From: Candidatus Sumerlaeota bacterium | GTDB lineage: Bacteria; CG03; SLGR01 | Assembly: GCA_007136585.1 (NCBI GenBank) | Contig: SLGR01000117.1 | Coordinates: 1-10,032 of the forward strand | Direction of reading: 5' to 3' | DNA: 10,032 nucleotides | Shown here: in pieces, positions 1 through 6,593 of the stretch | How the letters are laid out: each line of letters opens with the position of its first letter | Position numbering within the stretch: position 1 is the stretch's first letter | Position numbers and translations under genes: made by a program | The notes under the pieces: model-generated | The model's input: the letters and a program-made list of their open reading frames with translations, nothing else | The model's database searches: none | Told to the model about the DNA's origin: nothing

Positions 1-20
1 CACTGATCTGAGGTTTCATT

Positions 21-398
21 TTAGATAAGTATAAGAAGCGTTATACCAGCACCAGAAAGGATAAAACCTATAAGCTGGACGGGACTTTTTTCGGAATAAA
101 ACCATGCCAGCATCCGCCCCGCAGTGGAAGGCAGGAGGGCCAGAAACAAACCGGTAAGCGCCAGGAATATTCCGTAAACAGCTACTATCCAGTGAACCAG
201 CGTCAGAGCCAGGTAAATACGGGTAAGAAAAAACAGTACCGCTCCGGCAGCCAGTAGAAAGATTCCCAGAACCCGCTTGAGTCCGCTTTCCAGCCGGGAG
301 AACTCCTCCGAGACCTCTGCGGCTTTCCCGGGAATAAAAAGCGCTATAAGCCCCTCAAGAGTTATTATACCTGATATTATAACGGCTATAATCTCCAT
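21..398 (-). CDS. small membrane protein with two DUF2065/YjeT-like repeats
   Basis: A 125-residue protein that is almost entirely hydrophobic, with about four predicted membrane segments (roughly residues 3-23, 42-59, 62-89 and 106-125) and a charged loop at residues 24-41. Residues 12-59 and 79-125 look like two copies of one unit: a membrane segment with a Gly-Leu pair (16-17 and 83-84), a proline (23 and 90), an amphipathic linker, then a segment opening with Ile/Leu-Gly and containing Ala-Gly. The offset is 66-67 residues with a single gap. Each unit resembles the short (about 60-residue) DUF2065/YjeT family, whose function is unknown. The ATG start at 398 has only a weak upstream GTGAG, but no other in-frame start lies between it and the folK stop. 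It is 37 bases downstream of folK and probably on the same transcript. The gene is real with good confidence; no function can be assigned. Confidence 0.75.
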   Translation of the reverse strand: MEIIAVIISGIITLEGLIALFIPGKAAEVSEEFSRLESGLKRVLGIFLLAAGAVLFFLTRIYLALTLVHWIVAVYGIFLALTGLFLALLPSTAGRMLAWFYSEKSPVQLIGFILSGAGITLLILI

Positions 399-435
399 TC
401 CCGTCTCACTTTCCGGCCACCTGGATACAGGCGCC

Positions 436-945
436 CTATTTTTTCTCCTCTTTCCAGAACCCTTTTAATTTCTTAAGCCTGCTCCTGTCCGGACACTCGT
501 AGTAAAGATCCTTTATTGAAAGCCCTATCGCCGGATGAACAAAATTTTCCAGTATATCCTTCAGGGGCTTAAGTACGAACTTCCTGTCCTGAAGCCCCGT
601 ATGCGGGATAGTAAGAGTTTCGTCCGCTATTATTATATCGTCTACCAGTATTATATCTATATCTATTTCCCTTGGAGCGTTTGGATATGAGTCCTTACGC
701 CCCATCTTTTTTTCCATAGCGCTTGTTTTTTTGAAGATTTCATGAGGTTCAGGTTCGCTCTCAAAACTTACGCAGCAGTTATAGAAATTCTCCTGGCCCT
801 TCTGGCTATCGTAAAAAGGGGGCGCCTCATATACAGGGCTGATCTTGAGTGGCCCGAACTCTTTCTCGATAAGCTTCACAGCTCTCTTTATATTTTTCTC
901 CCTGTCACCCATATTAGAGCCCAGGCTGAGCGCTACTACTGCCAT
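436..945 (-). CDS. folK: 2-amino-4-hydroxy-6-hydroxymethyldihydropteridine diphosphokinase (HPPK)
   Basis: HPPK transfers pyrophosphate from ATP to 6-hydroxymethyl-7,8-dihydropterin in cytoplasmic folate synthesis. The 169-residue length is usual for a single-domain HPPK. The N-terminus has the family's SLGSNMGDR stretch (residues 7-15). The HPPK signature is clear at residues 88-99 (PNAPREIDIDII), with Arg92 and the two magnesium-binding aspartates Asp95 and Asp97. His115 and Arg121 fit the conserved PHTGLQDRKFVLKPL stretch. The ATG at 945 overlaps the dapL stop by 10 bases and has a good GGGAGG site five bases upstream (951-956). No folP or folB is beside it, so its place in a lysine operon looks like operon hitch-hiking rather than shared pathway. 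The isoleucine codons in the signature are nearly all ATA. Confidence 0.95.
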   Translation of the reverse strand: MAVVALSLGSNMGDREKNIKRAVKLIEKEFGPLKISPVYEAPPFYDSQKGQENFYNCCVSFESEPEPHEIFKKTSAMEKKMGRKDSYPNAPREIDIDIILVDDIIIADETLTIPHTGLQDRKFVLKPLKDILENFVHPAIGLSIKDLYYECPDRSRLKKLKGFWKEEKK

Positions 946-2114
946 GAGATCCTCCCTATCCTATCAAGTGCCTCATTTATACGGGACTCATCCCTGGTTA
1001 GAGCAAACCTGAGATACCCTTCACCGGAAGGCCCGAACCCGGAGCCCGGTGTGCAGACCACACCGGCTTCGCTTATCAGCCTCTTTACGGCCTCTGCCGA
1101 ACCGGTGTTTCCGGGCGGTCGGGCCCATATGTAAAAAGTAGCAGATATTTCGCCAAGTTTCCAGCCAAGGCGGCGCAGACCATCCGACATAAGAGTAAGA
1201 CGCCGGTTATAGGTTTTTCTGAGAGGCGCGGTAAGCTCCTCATACTTTGAAAGAGCGTACTCCGAGGCATCCTGGACCGCCCCGAATACTCCGGAATCTA
1301 TATTATCCTTTATCCCGGCAAGACCGGATACTAGCTCCGCCGATCCGCAGGCCCATCCAGATCTCCACCCGGTCATTGAAAATGTTTTTGAGAGAGAATG
1401 AAACTCGACTGCCGTTTCCATAGCCCCGGGAACCTGGAGTATACTGGGCGGAGGATCGGCGTAGTACATTTCGCTGTAGGCAGCGTCGTGGGCTATTATA
1501 ACCTTATGTTCAAGAGCGGCCTCTATAAGTTTCCTGAAAAAATCAGTGGAGCAGGAAGCACCTGTAGGGTTATTGGGATAATTTATAAACATCATCCCGG
1601 CCCCGTCAAACCCTGACTCTGCAAGAGAATCCACATCCGGAAGAAACCCGTTGTCCTCAGTAAGAGAAAAGTAAACCGGAACGCCGCCGGCAAATCTTAC
1701 CGCGGAATTATATACAGGATACGCCGGCTCGGGAACAAGAACCTTATCCCCCGGGTTTATGAAAGCCAGCGGGAAATGGGCTATCCCCTCCTTTGAACCT
1801 ATGAGAGGATGTATCTCTTTACCCGGATCAAGACTTACATCAAACCTCATCTTGAAAAAATCGGCTATCTGATCCCGGTAGCTTTTCTTTCCTTTCCCCA
1901 TAGGGTACTGGTGATTAACCGGGTTTTCAAGGGCCCGGACCATCACTTCTCTTACCGGACCGGGCGTGGGGATATCAGGATCACCCACCCCAAGGTTTAT
2001 TATATCAACACCCTCCTCAACAGCCTTCTGCTTCATCCTGTCAACCTCCACGAAAAGGTAGGGAGGAAGCAGTTTAAGCCTCTCCGAAAATTCAAATCTC
2101 TCATTCTGCGACAT
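936..2114 (-). CDS. dapL: LL-diaminopimelate aminotransferase
   Basis: A fold-type I PLP aminotransferase that converts tetrahydrodipicolinate plus glutamate directly to LL-diaminopimelate, replacing the succinylase or acetylase branches. The 392 residues are typical for DapL. Visible features are the N-terminal LPPYLFVEVDRMKQKA (residues 16-31), NLGVGDPD (40-47), NHQYP (67-71), IGSKEGIAH (105-113), INYPNNPTGA (177-186), the PLP-contacting Asp210 in AHDAAYSE, and the Schiff-base Lys243 in FHSLSKTFSMTGWR. Related class I transaminases such as AlaC share much of this, but the NLGVGDPD/NHQYP/GSKEGIAH pattern and the location among dapA, dapB, dapF and lysA favour DapL. The ATG at 2114 overlaps the end of the FAH gene by 14 bases; its GAGG is only about 4 bases upstream, so coupling to FAH translation is likely. 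Confidence 0.92.
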   Translation of the reverse strand: MSQNERFEFSERLKLLPPYLFVEVDRMKQKAVEEGVDIINLGVGDPDIPTPGPVREVMVRALENPVNHQYPMGKGKKSYRDQIADFFKMRFDVSLDPGKEIHPLIGSKEGIAHFPLAFINPGDKVLVPEPAYPVYNSAVRFAGGVPVYFSLTEDNGFLPDVDSLAESGFDGAGMMFINYPNNPTGASCSTDFFRKLIEAALEHKVIIAHDAAYSEMYYADPPPSILQVPGAMETAVEFHSLSKTFSMTGWRSGWACGSAELVSGLAGIKDNIDSGVFGAVQDASEYALSKYEELTAPLRKTYNRRLTLMSDGLRRLGWKLGEISATFYIWARPPGNTGSAEAVKRLISEAGVVCTPGSGFGPSGEGYLRFALTRDESRINEALDRIGRISWQ

Positions 2115-2865
2115 AATTCCTCAAACTTCCTATATTCTCTATAACAACCTCTACAGTATCACCGGCAGCCATACTCCCGACACCCGGGGGAGTACCCGTA
2201 GCTATGACATCCCCGGGATTGAGAGTCATATACCCCGATATAATACTCACCAGTTCATCTACCCCGAATACCATTTCCGAGGTTCCGGAGCTCTGTTTCA
2301 CCCTGCCGTTAAGGCGGAGTTCTATGCCAAGACCGTCGGGCTCAGCGCCGGAAACCATTACAGGCCCAAGCGGCGCAAAAGTATCATAGCTCTTTGCTCT
2401 GGTCCACTGCCCGCCCGGCTCCTGAAAGTTCCTTGCGGTTACGTCATTAAAACAGGTATACCCCATTATATACTTTCGGGCCTCGCTGACCGGAACCGAC
2501 CTGGCCGTCTTTTTCATTATAACGGCGAGCTCCGCTTCGTAATCCAGCCTGGAACACCCGGGCGGACGGCGTATAACCCCTTCCGGCCCCAGCAGACTTG
2601 AGGGGGGCTTCAGAAAAATTACAGGTTCCCCGGGAACAGGCATATTGAGTTCCTCGGCATGATCCCTGTAATTCAGCCCGACGCATACTATCTTTGTAGG
2701 AACGCACGGAGGCAGAAACCTGACTTCATCAGAACCGAGTTTCTCCTCCGACACCCCCCATTTTCCGAAGAGATCCCCGACTAAGACTTCAAGAAACTCC
2801 CCGTTTAAGCGGCACCAGGATTCCCTGCGCCCGTTATCGCAGAGAACCCGGGCGAACTTAATCAA
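2101..2865 (-). CDS. fumarylacetoacetate hydrolase (FAH) family protein, TTG start
   Basis: A 254-residue FAH-fold protein. FAH-family enzymes are cytoplasmic, Mg/Mn-dependent and hydrolyse, decarboxylate or tautomerise 2-oxo acids (FAHD1-like acylpyruvases, oxaloacetate decarboxylases, HpcE-type enzymes). Visible are a short N-terminal domain (1-50), GLNYRDHAEE (63-72), metal ligands Glu111 and Glu113 in DYEAELA, Asp141 in FNDVTAR, Lys158 in the AKSYDTFAPLGP stretch, and GTPPGVG (224-230). An ATG at 2919 is in frame, but it would add 18 residues that are only the dapB C-terminus read in another frame. I prefer the TTG at 2865, preceded by GGAGG and overlapping the dapB stop as TTGA. This start gives the usual family N-terminus. 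The gene sits between dapB and dapL, overlapping both. The substrate is unknown; no aromatic-degradation genes are nearby. Confidence 0.88.
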   Translation of the reverse strand: MIKFARVLCDNGRRESWCRLNGEFLEVLVGDLFGKWGVSEEKLGSDEVRFLPPCVPTKIVCVGLNYRDHAEELNMPVPGEPVIFLKPPSSLLGPEGVIRRPPGCSRLDYEAELAVIMKKTARSVPVSEARKYIMGYTCFNDVTARNFQEPGGQWTRAKSYDTFAPLGPVMVSGAEPDGLGIELRLNGRVKQSSGTSEMVFGVDELVSIISGYMTLNPGDVIATGTPPGVGSMAAGDTVEVVIENIGSLRNYVAE

Positions 2866-3617
2866 GAAAGAACATCCTCCATCGTATAAAGTTTCCCGGG
2901 GCTCCGGCCATGAAGCCATAGAGCCGCACGCACGGCCCCCGAGGCAAAGATATCCCTGGTCTCCGCCCTGTGAAAGAGTTCTATTCTCTCATCTTCGCCT
3001 ATCCACATAGCGGTATGCTCGCCCACGATCCCTCCGCCTCTAACCGCATGCACACCCACTTGAGAGGGTTTTCTCGGACCGGAATCGGGGGTTCTGCCCT
3101 TAAGGAGTTCTTCTCCCTCACGGGCCATAATTTCAGCTATCCTGAGGGCCGTCCCGGAGGGCGCATCGGCCTTGCGGTTATGATGGGCTTCCACAACCTC
3201 CCTGTCAAACCCGGGAAGACTTTCTGTTATTATCCGGGCCAGTTTAAAAATAAGGTTTACCCCTATACTCATATTCGGGGAGAGAAGAACCGGGGTGGCA
3301 GAAGCAAGCTCCGTTATCTCGTCCTTCTGACCGGAGGTGAACCCGGTGGTTCCTATGACGACTCCCGTCCCGCTCTTTGCGCACTCTTTCAGAACACTTA
3401 TGGCCTGCCCGGGCGCCGAAAAATCTATCACAACATCAACCGAAGAGACTTCCGTATTATCGGTTGTTATCCTTGCGTTAGCGAAGTCTCCGGGATCTTC
3501 CGGGGTATCCTGCCTGTCAATAATAAGAGAAAGTTCCGCGCCTGGGGTTTCCTTAACTATCCGGCTTATGCGCCGGCCCATGTGTCCGAGACCCCCCGAA
3601 ACACATATCCTGACCAT
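2862..3617 (-). CDS. dapB: 4-hydroxy-tetrahydrodipicolinate reductase
   Basis: DapB reduces the DapA product to tetrahydrodipicolinate with NAD(P)H, the second step of the diaminopimelate pathway, in the cytoplasm. At 251 residues it is slightly short of the usual 250-275. The nucleotide-binding GGLGHMG loop (residues 8-14) sits in the N-terminal Rossmann domain. VIDFSAPG (63-70), VIGTTGF (87-93) and SPNMSIGVN (113-121) follow. The catalytic signature EAHHNRKADAPSGTA (143-157) supplies His145 and Lys149, corresponding to E. coli His159 and Lys163, and the substrate-binding SGT. VRGGGIVGEHTA (192-203) is also typical. The ATG shares its A with the dapA stop (TGATG) and has no good Shine-Dalgarno site, so termination-reinitiation coupling to dapA is likely. 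Confidence 0.97.
   Translation of the reverse strand: MVRICVSGGLGHMGRRISRIVKETPGAELSLIIDRQDTPEDPGDFANARITTDNTEVSSVDVVIDFSAPGQAISVLKECAKSGTGVVIGTTGFTSGQKDEITELASATPVLLSPNMSIGVNLIFKLARIITESLPGFDREVVEAHHNRKADAPSGTALRIAEIMAREGEELLKGRTPDSGPRKPSQVGVHAVRGGGIVGEHTAMWIGEDERIELFHRAETRDIFASGAVRAALWLHGRSPGKLYTMEDVLS
2875..2880 (-). promoter_or_regulatory. ribosome binding site for the FAH gene
   Basis: GGAGGA on the minus strand, nine bases before the TTG at 2865 and inside the last codons of dapB. It is what makes the TTG the preferred start over the in-frame ATG at 2919, and it fits translation coupled to dapB termination. Confidence 0.65.
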
Positions 3618-4495
3618 CAGGTATTAACCAGGGACATCCCGGCCAGAACTTTCCTGAGCCGCGGTTTTGAATCTTCGGAAATATTTACGAGAGGAAGGCG
3701 AAGTTCCGGCTCTATCCTTCCCATCATTCCGAGAGCCTCTTTTACAGGCCCGGGGTTCGTCTCTATAAAAAGCGCATCCATAAGAGGCAGCCACTTATAA
3801 TGAAGTTTCAGGGACTTATCAAAATCTCCTTTAAAGTACAGACTGCATATATCATGTACGACTCCGGGTACAACGTTGGCAAGCACGGAGACGACCCCCT
3901 TTCCTCCGATCGCAAGAAGAGCATATGTGAGAGGATCGTCCCCGGAAAGCAGGGTTATATCGTCCCCGCATATGCGAAGCACTTCAGCCCCCTGAGTCAC
4001 TGAACCCGAGGCCTCCTTGACAGCCGTTATATTCTCTATCCGGGCAAGACGACCCACCGTCTCCGGAAGCATATTAACCCCGGTTCTTGAGGGAACGTTA
4101 TAAAGACATATGGGAATATCAACGCTTTCGGCGACTTTCCGGTAGTGCCTGTAGAGCCCTTCCTGCGTAGGTTTATTGTAATAAGGAGTTATTATAAGGG
4201 CCCCGTCAGCTCCGGCCTCCCTGGCAAAAGCCGTAAGTTCTATCGTCTCCGCCGTGGAGTTTGATCCCGTGCCGGCCATTACCGGGCAGCGCCCCCCTAC
4301 TTCTTTTATAACAGTCTCAACGACCTTTTTATGCTCGTCATGCCTTAGAGTGGCGGCCTCACCCGTACACCCGCACGGCACTATGCAGTCTGTTTTTGAT
4401 TCTATATGCCAATTTACCAGCTTTTTAAGGGTATCGTAATCAACCTCTCCGTCTTTAAACGGCGTAACCAGGGCCACGCAGGAACCTTTAAACAT
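3617..4495 (-). CDS. dapA: 4-hydroxy-tetrahydrodipicolinate synthase, with Cys at a catalytic Thr position
   Basis: DapA condenses pyruvate with aspartate semialdehyde as a Schiff-base class I aldolase (TIM barrel), the committed step to lysine and diaminopimelate. The 292 residues are the usual length. Pyruvate-binding Lys160 is in VKEASG, Tyr132 and Arg137 are in YNVPSRTG, and Tyr106 is in TPYYNKPT; these match E. coli Lys161, Tyr133, Arg138 and Tyr107. The GTTGE loop reads CGCTGE (residues 41-46). Aligned to E. coli, the catalytic-relay Thr44 is replaced by Cys43 (codon TGT at 4367-4369), while the second Thr is kept. The rest of the sequence is canonical, so I call it DapA rather than a relative such as NanA or KdgD. 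It follows dapF after 23 bases and has the strongest ribosome binding site in the cluster. Confidence 0.95.
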   Translation of the reverse strand: MFKGSCVALVTPFKDGEVDYDTLKKLVNWHIESKTDCIVPCGCTGEAATLRHDEHKKVVETVIKEVGGRCPVMAGTGSNSTAETIELTAFAREAGADGALIITPYYNKPTQEGLYRHYRKVAESVDIPICLYNVPSRTGVNMLPETVGRLARIENITAVKEASGSVTQGAEVLRICGDDITLLSGDDPLTYALLAIGGKGVVSVLANVVPGVVHDICSLYFKGDFDKSLKLHYKWLPLMDALFIETNPGPVKEALGMMGRIEPELRLPLVNISEDSKPRLRKVLAGMSLVNT

Positions 4496-4500
4496 AAAAA

Positions 4501-4508
4501 CCTCCCTT
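4501..4508 (-). promoter_or_regulatory. strong ribosome binding site for dapA
   Basis: AAGGGAGG on the minus strand, five bases before the dapA ATG, in the 23-base gap after dapF. It is the closest to a consensus Shine-Dalgarno sequence in the window, so dapA is probably translated independently and efficiently. dapB, which lacks a site of its own, would follow by coupling. Confidence 0.75.
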
Positions 4509-4518
4509 AATCAATTTG

Positions 4519-5343
4519 CTATATCTCCATCTCACCTTTAAAAACTACCCTCACCCGCCCTTCCAACTTAACATCATAAACCCTGGAAAGCAAATCCTCT
4601 GAATCAGTCATTTTGAAATGCACTTTAAGAATCTCTCCCCCGCGGGTCTTGATATTTACGGGAGGGGAGGTCTTTCCCTTGAGTGCCGTTATGACAGCGC
4701 AGGCAACCGCCCCGGTGCCGCAGGCCAGTGTCTCGCCTTCAACACCCCTCTCATAGGTTCTCATCTTAACCTCAGAAGGACCCGTAACCTCGGCAAAATC
4801 CACATTTGTCCCTTCCGGAGCAAACTCTCTGTGATGTCTGAGAGTTCTGCCGATACCCTCTACGTCAAGGGAACCTATACGGTCGGTTTCTATAACGGCA
4901 TGGGGTACCCCCGTGTTTATATAAGAAACACTTATAGGATCGGTACCGATTTTAAGCAGCATATCGAGACTGGTTCCGGAAGGAGGCGGCATACCCAGTT
5001 TTACCATTCCCGATTTAGACGCGGAAGCCTCCATTATCCCGGCCTTAGTAGTGAACCTCATCTTCCTGCTTCCTGTCTTAATAAAATGGTAATAGGCGCA
5101 ACACCGCGCCCCGTTGCCGCACATTTCCACCTCCCCGCCGTCAGAGTTAAATATCCTCATAATGAAATCAGCGGGGCTATCCTTCTCAAGTAAAAGCACA
5201 CCGTCTGCTCCTACAGCCCGTTTCCTTTCACAGATTTCCCGGAAAATTTTACTGAAATTTATCCTGCTATAGGTTCCGGAGGTGTTATCTAAGATAATAA
5301 AATCGTTCCCCGAACTCTCTGCCTTGTAAAACTCAATTTTCAT
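4519..5343 (-). CDS. dapF: diaminopimelate epimerase
   Basis: DapF interconverts LL- and meso-diaminopimelate without a cofactor, using two cysteines as acid and base. Here it takes the DapL product to the LysA substrate and the peptidoglycan precursor. Its 274 residues match the family. Visible are SSGNDFIILD (residues 10-19, usually G-x-GNDF), RAVGADGVLLLE (42-53), Cys75 in EMCGNGARC, NTGVPHAV (143-150), PEGTNVDF (176-183), YERGVEGET (197-205) and the second catalytic Cys208 in ACGTGA. The ATG at 5343 overlaps the lysA stop in an ATGA arrangement with only a weak GGCGGA before it, so it is probably translated by coupling to lysA. In many genomes dapF lies apart from dapA/dapB, so its place here between lysA and dapA makes the lysine block self-contained. 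Confidence 0.97.
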   Translation of the reverse strand: MKIEFYKAESSGNDFIILDNTSGTYSRINFSKIFREICERKRAVGADGVLLLEKDSPADFIMRIFNSDGGEVEMCGNGARCCAYYHFIKTGSRKMRFTTKAGIMEASASKSGMVKLGMPPPSGTSLDMLLKIGTDPISVSYINTGVPHAVIETDRIGSLDVEGIGRTLRHHREFAPEGTNVDFAEVTGPSEVKMRTYERGVEGETLACGTGAVACAVITALKGKTSPPVNIKTRGGEILKVHFKMTDSEDLLSRVYDVKLEGRVRVVFKGEMEI

Positions 5344-6593
5344 AATTCCGCCTGTATTAGGTCTTCGTAACTTTCCCGGCGCCTTATCAGTCTTACCTGA
5401 CCGTCCTGGACCATAACCTCGGAAGGACGGGGGCGTGAGTTATAGTTGGATGCCATAGAAAACCCGTAGGCTCCGGCATCGCATATAGCTATCAGGTTCC
5501 CGGGAACCGCGCCTTTCAGGGTTCTTTCACGGGCCATAACATCTCCTGTCTCGCATACCGGACCGGCTATATCAGCCGTGACAGTTTCCCCGGATTCTGT
5601 AACAGGCAGAACCTCATGACGGGACCCGTACATGGCGGGGCGGAGAAGATCATTGAATCCCGCGTCAATTATAATGAAATTCTTCGGCTCCTGTTTCTTC
5701 ACATAAAGTATCTTTGAGATAAGGTACCCGGCATCCCCCACAATGGAGCGCCCCGGTTCAAGTATGAGGGAGCAGGGCAGATCCGCAAGGTGTTCCTTTA
5801 ACACCTCGGCGATTTCATAAGGGGAAGGCACGTCCTCGCTCCCGTATCTTATACCCAGACCTCCGCCTATATCCACATACTTTACTTTAATACCCATCCC
5901 GGAGAGCTCCGAAACAAATTCCGAAGAGGCCTCGGCTACCAGCCTGAACGGCTCAAGGTCCGTTATCTGAGAACCTATATGAAAATGTACGCCCCTTATC
6001 TCTACGGAGTACATTGCGGCGGCCTCCCGGTAAAGCTCAAGGGCCCGCTCCCGCGGAATCCCGAACTTGCTCTCCCTGATCCCTGTGGATATTTTGGGAT
6101 GGGTAAGAGGATCTATATCAGGATTAACCCTGACCGATATACCGGCTGTAGTATTCTCATCAAAAGCGGTCTTTCGTATAACCTCAAGCTCCTGAGCGCT
6201 CTCAACATTCAGCATCCTTATCCCGCTTCTGACAGCCTGGCGGATCTCCTCCTCTGACTTGCCTACACCCGAGAAGACAATCTTCTCAGGGTCCACACCG
6301 GCCTTAACGGCCATAAAAAGCTCTCCCCCCGAAACCACATCGGCCCCGGCTCCGAGAGAAGCAAGAAGCGATATAATCTCCGGGTTGGAGTTAGCCTTTA
6401 CCGCATAGCATATATCGGTTTTCATAAAACCGAAGGCATCGGCATACCTGCGGTAATTTTCTCTTATCCGCCCTTCGCTGTATATATACAGGGGAGTCCC
6501 GTACTCCCGGGCCGTTTCCGCAAGACCGCACCCGTCAAGGATGAGTTCCCCGTTTTTCCTGTAAAGATCACCTCTTGCTGAATCTTCGTTCAA
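5340..6593 (-). CDS. lysA: diaminopimelate decarboxylase, TTG start
   Basis: LysA decarboxylates meso-diaminopimelate to L-lysine. It is a fold-type III PLP enzyme with an N-terminal TIM barrel and a C-terminal beta domain, active as a dimer. Its 417 residues are typical. Visible are the PLP lysine Lys66 in CYAVKANSN, SGGEL (88-92), SKFGIP (175-180), His205 in HFHIGSQ, the phosphate-binding GGGLG (243-247), EPGRSIV (279-285), Cys347 in GPVCETGD contributed across the dimer, and Tyr376 in GAYGFSM. The chosen start is TTG at 6593 with GGAG seven bases upstream; no ATG or GTG gives a better N-terminus. The start overlaps the argH end by 26 bases, the longest overlap here. The gene joins the arginine and lysine blocks. 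Confidence 0.96.
   Translation of the reverse strand: MNEDSARGDLYRKNGELILDGCGLAETAREYGTPLYIYSEGRIRENYRRYADAFGFMKTDICYAVKANSNPEIISLLASLGAGADVVSGGELFMAVKAGVDPEKIVFSGVGKSEEEIRQAVRSGIRMLNVESAQELEVIRKTAFDENTTAGISVRVNPDIDPLTHPKISTGIRESKFGIPRERALELYREAAAMYSVEIRGVHFHIGSQITDLEPFRLVAEASSEFVSELSGMGIKVKYVDIGGGLGIRYGSEDVPSPYEIAEVLKEHLADLPCSLILEPGRSIVGDAGYLISKILYVKKQEPKNFIIIDAGFNDLLRPAMYGSRHEVLPVTESGETVTADIAGPVCETGDVMARERTLKGAVPGNLIAICDAGAYGFSMASNYNSRPRPSEVMVQDGQVRLIRRRESYEDLIQAEL

Noticed and set aside
1-19. Possible start of another minus-strand gene (ATG at 19, reading MKPQIS) right after the membrane protein stop
   Set aside because: Only six codons are visible and there is no Shine-Dalgarno-like sequence before it, so it cannot be supported from this window.
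399-435. Possible terminator or promoter between folK and the membrane protein gene
   Set aside because: The 37 bases contain short GC palindromes such as GGCGCC but no stem-loop followed by a T-run, and no convincing -35/-10 pair.
2866-2919. In-frame ATG at 2919 as the FAH gene start
   Set aside because: The extra 18 residues only overlap the dapB C-terminus and do not resemble the FAH N-terminus; the TTG at 2865 has a better binding site and gives the usual family length.
2970-3800. A 276-codon plus-strand open frame antisense to dapB and the end of dapA
   Set aside because: The minus strand here carries unmistakable dapB and dapA with all catalytic motifs; the plus-strand translation shows no recognisable domain and looks like an antisense shadow of codon bias.
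4618-5193. A 191-codon plus-strand open frame antisense to dapF
   Set aside because: Fully covered by dapF, whose two catalytic cysteines and length are canonical; no family likeness in the antisense product.
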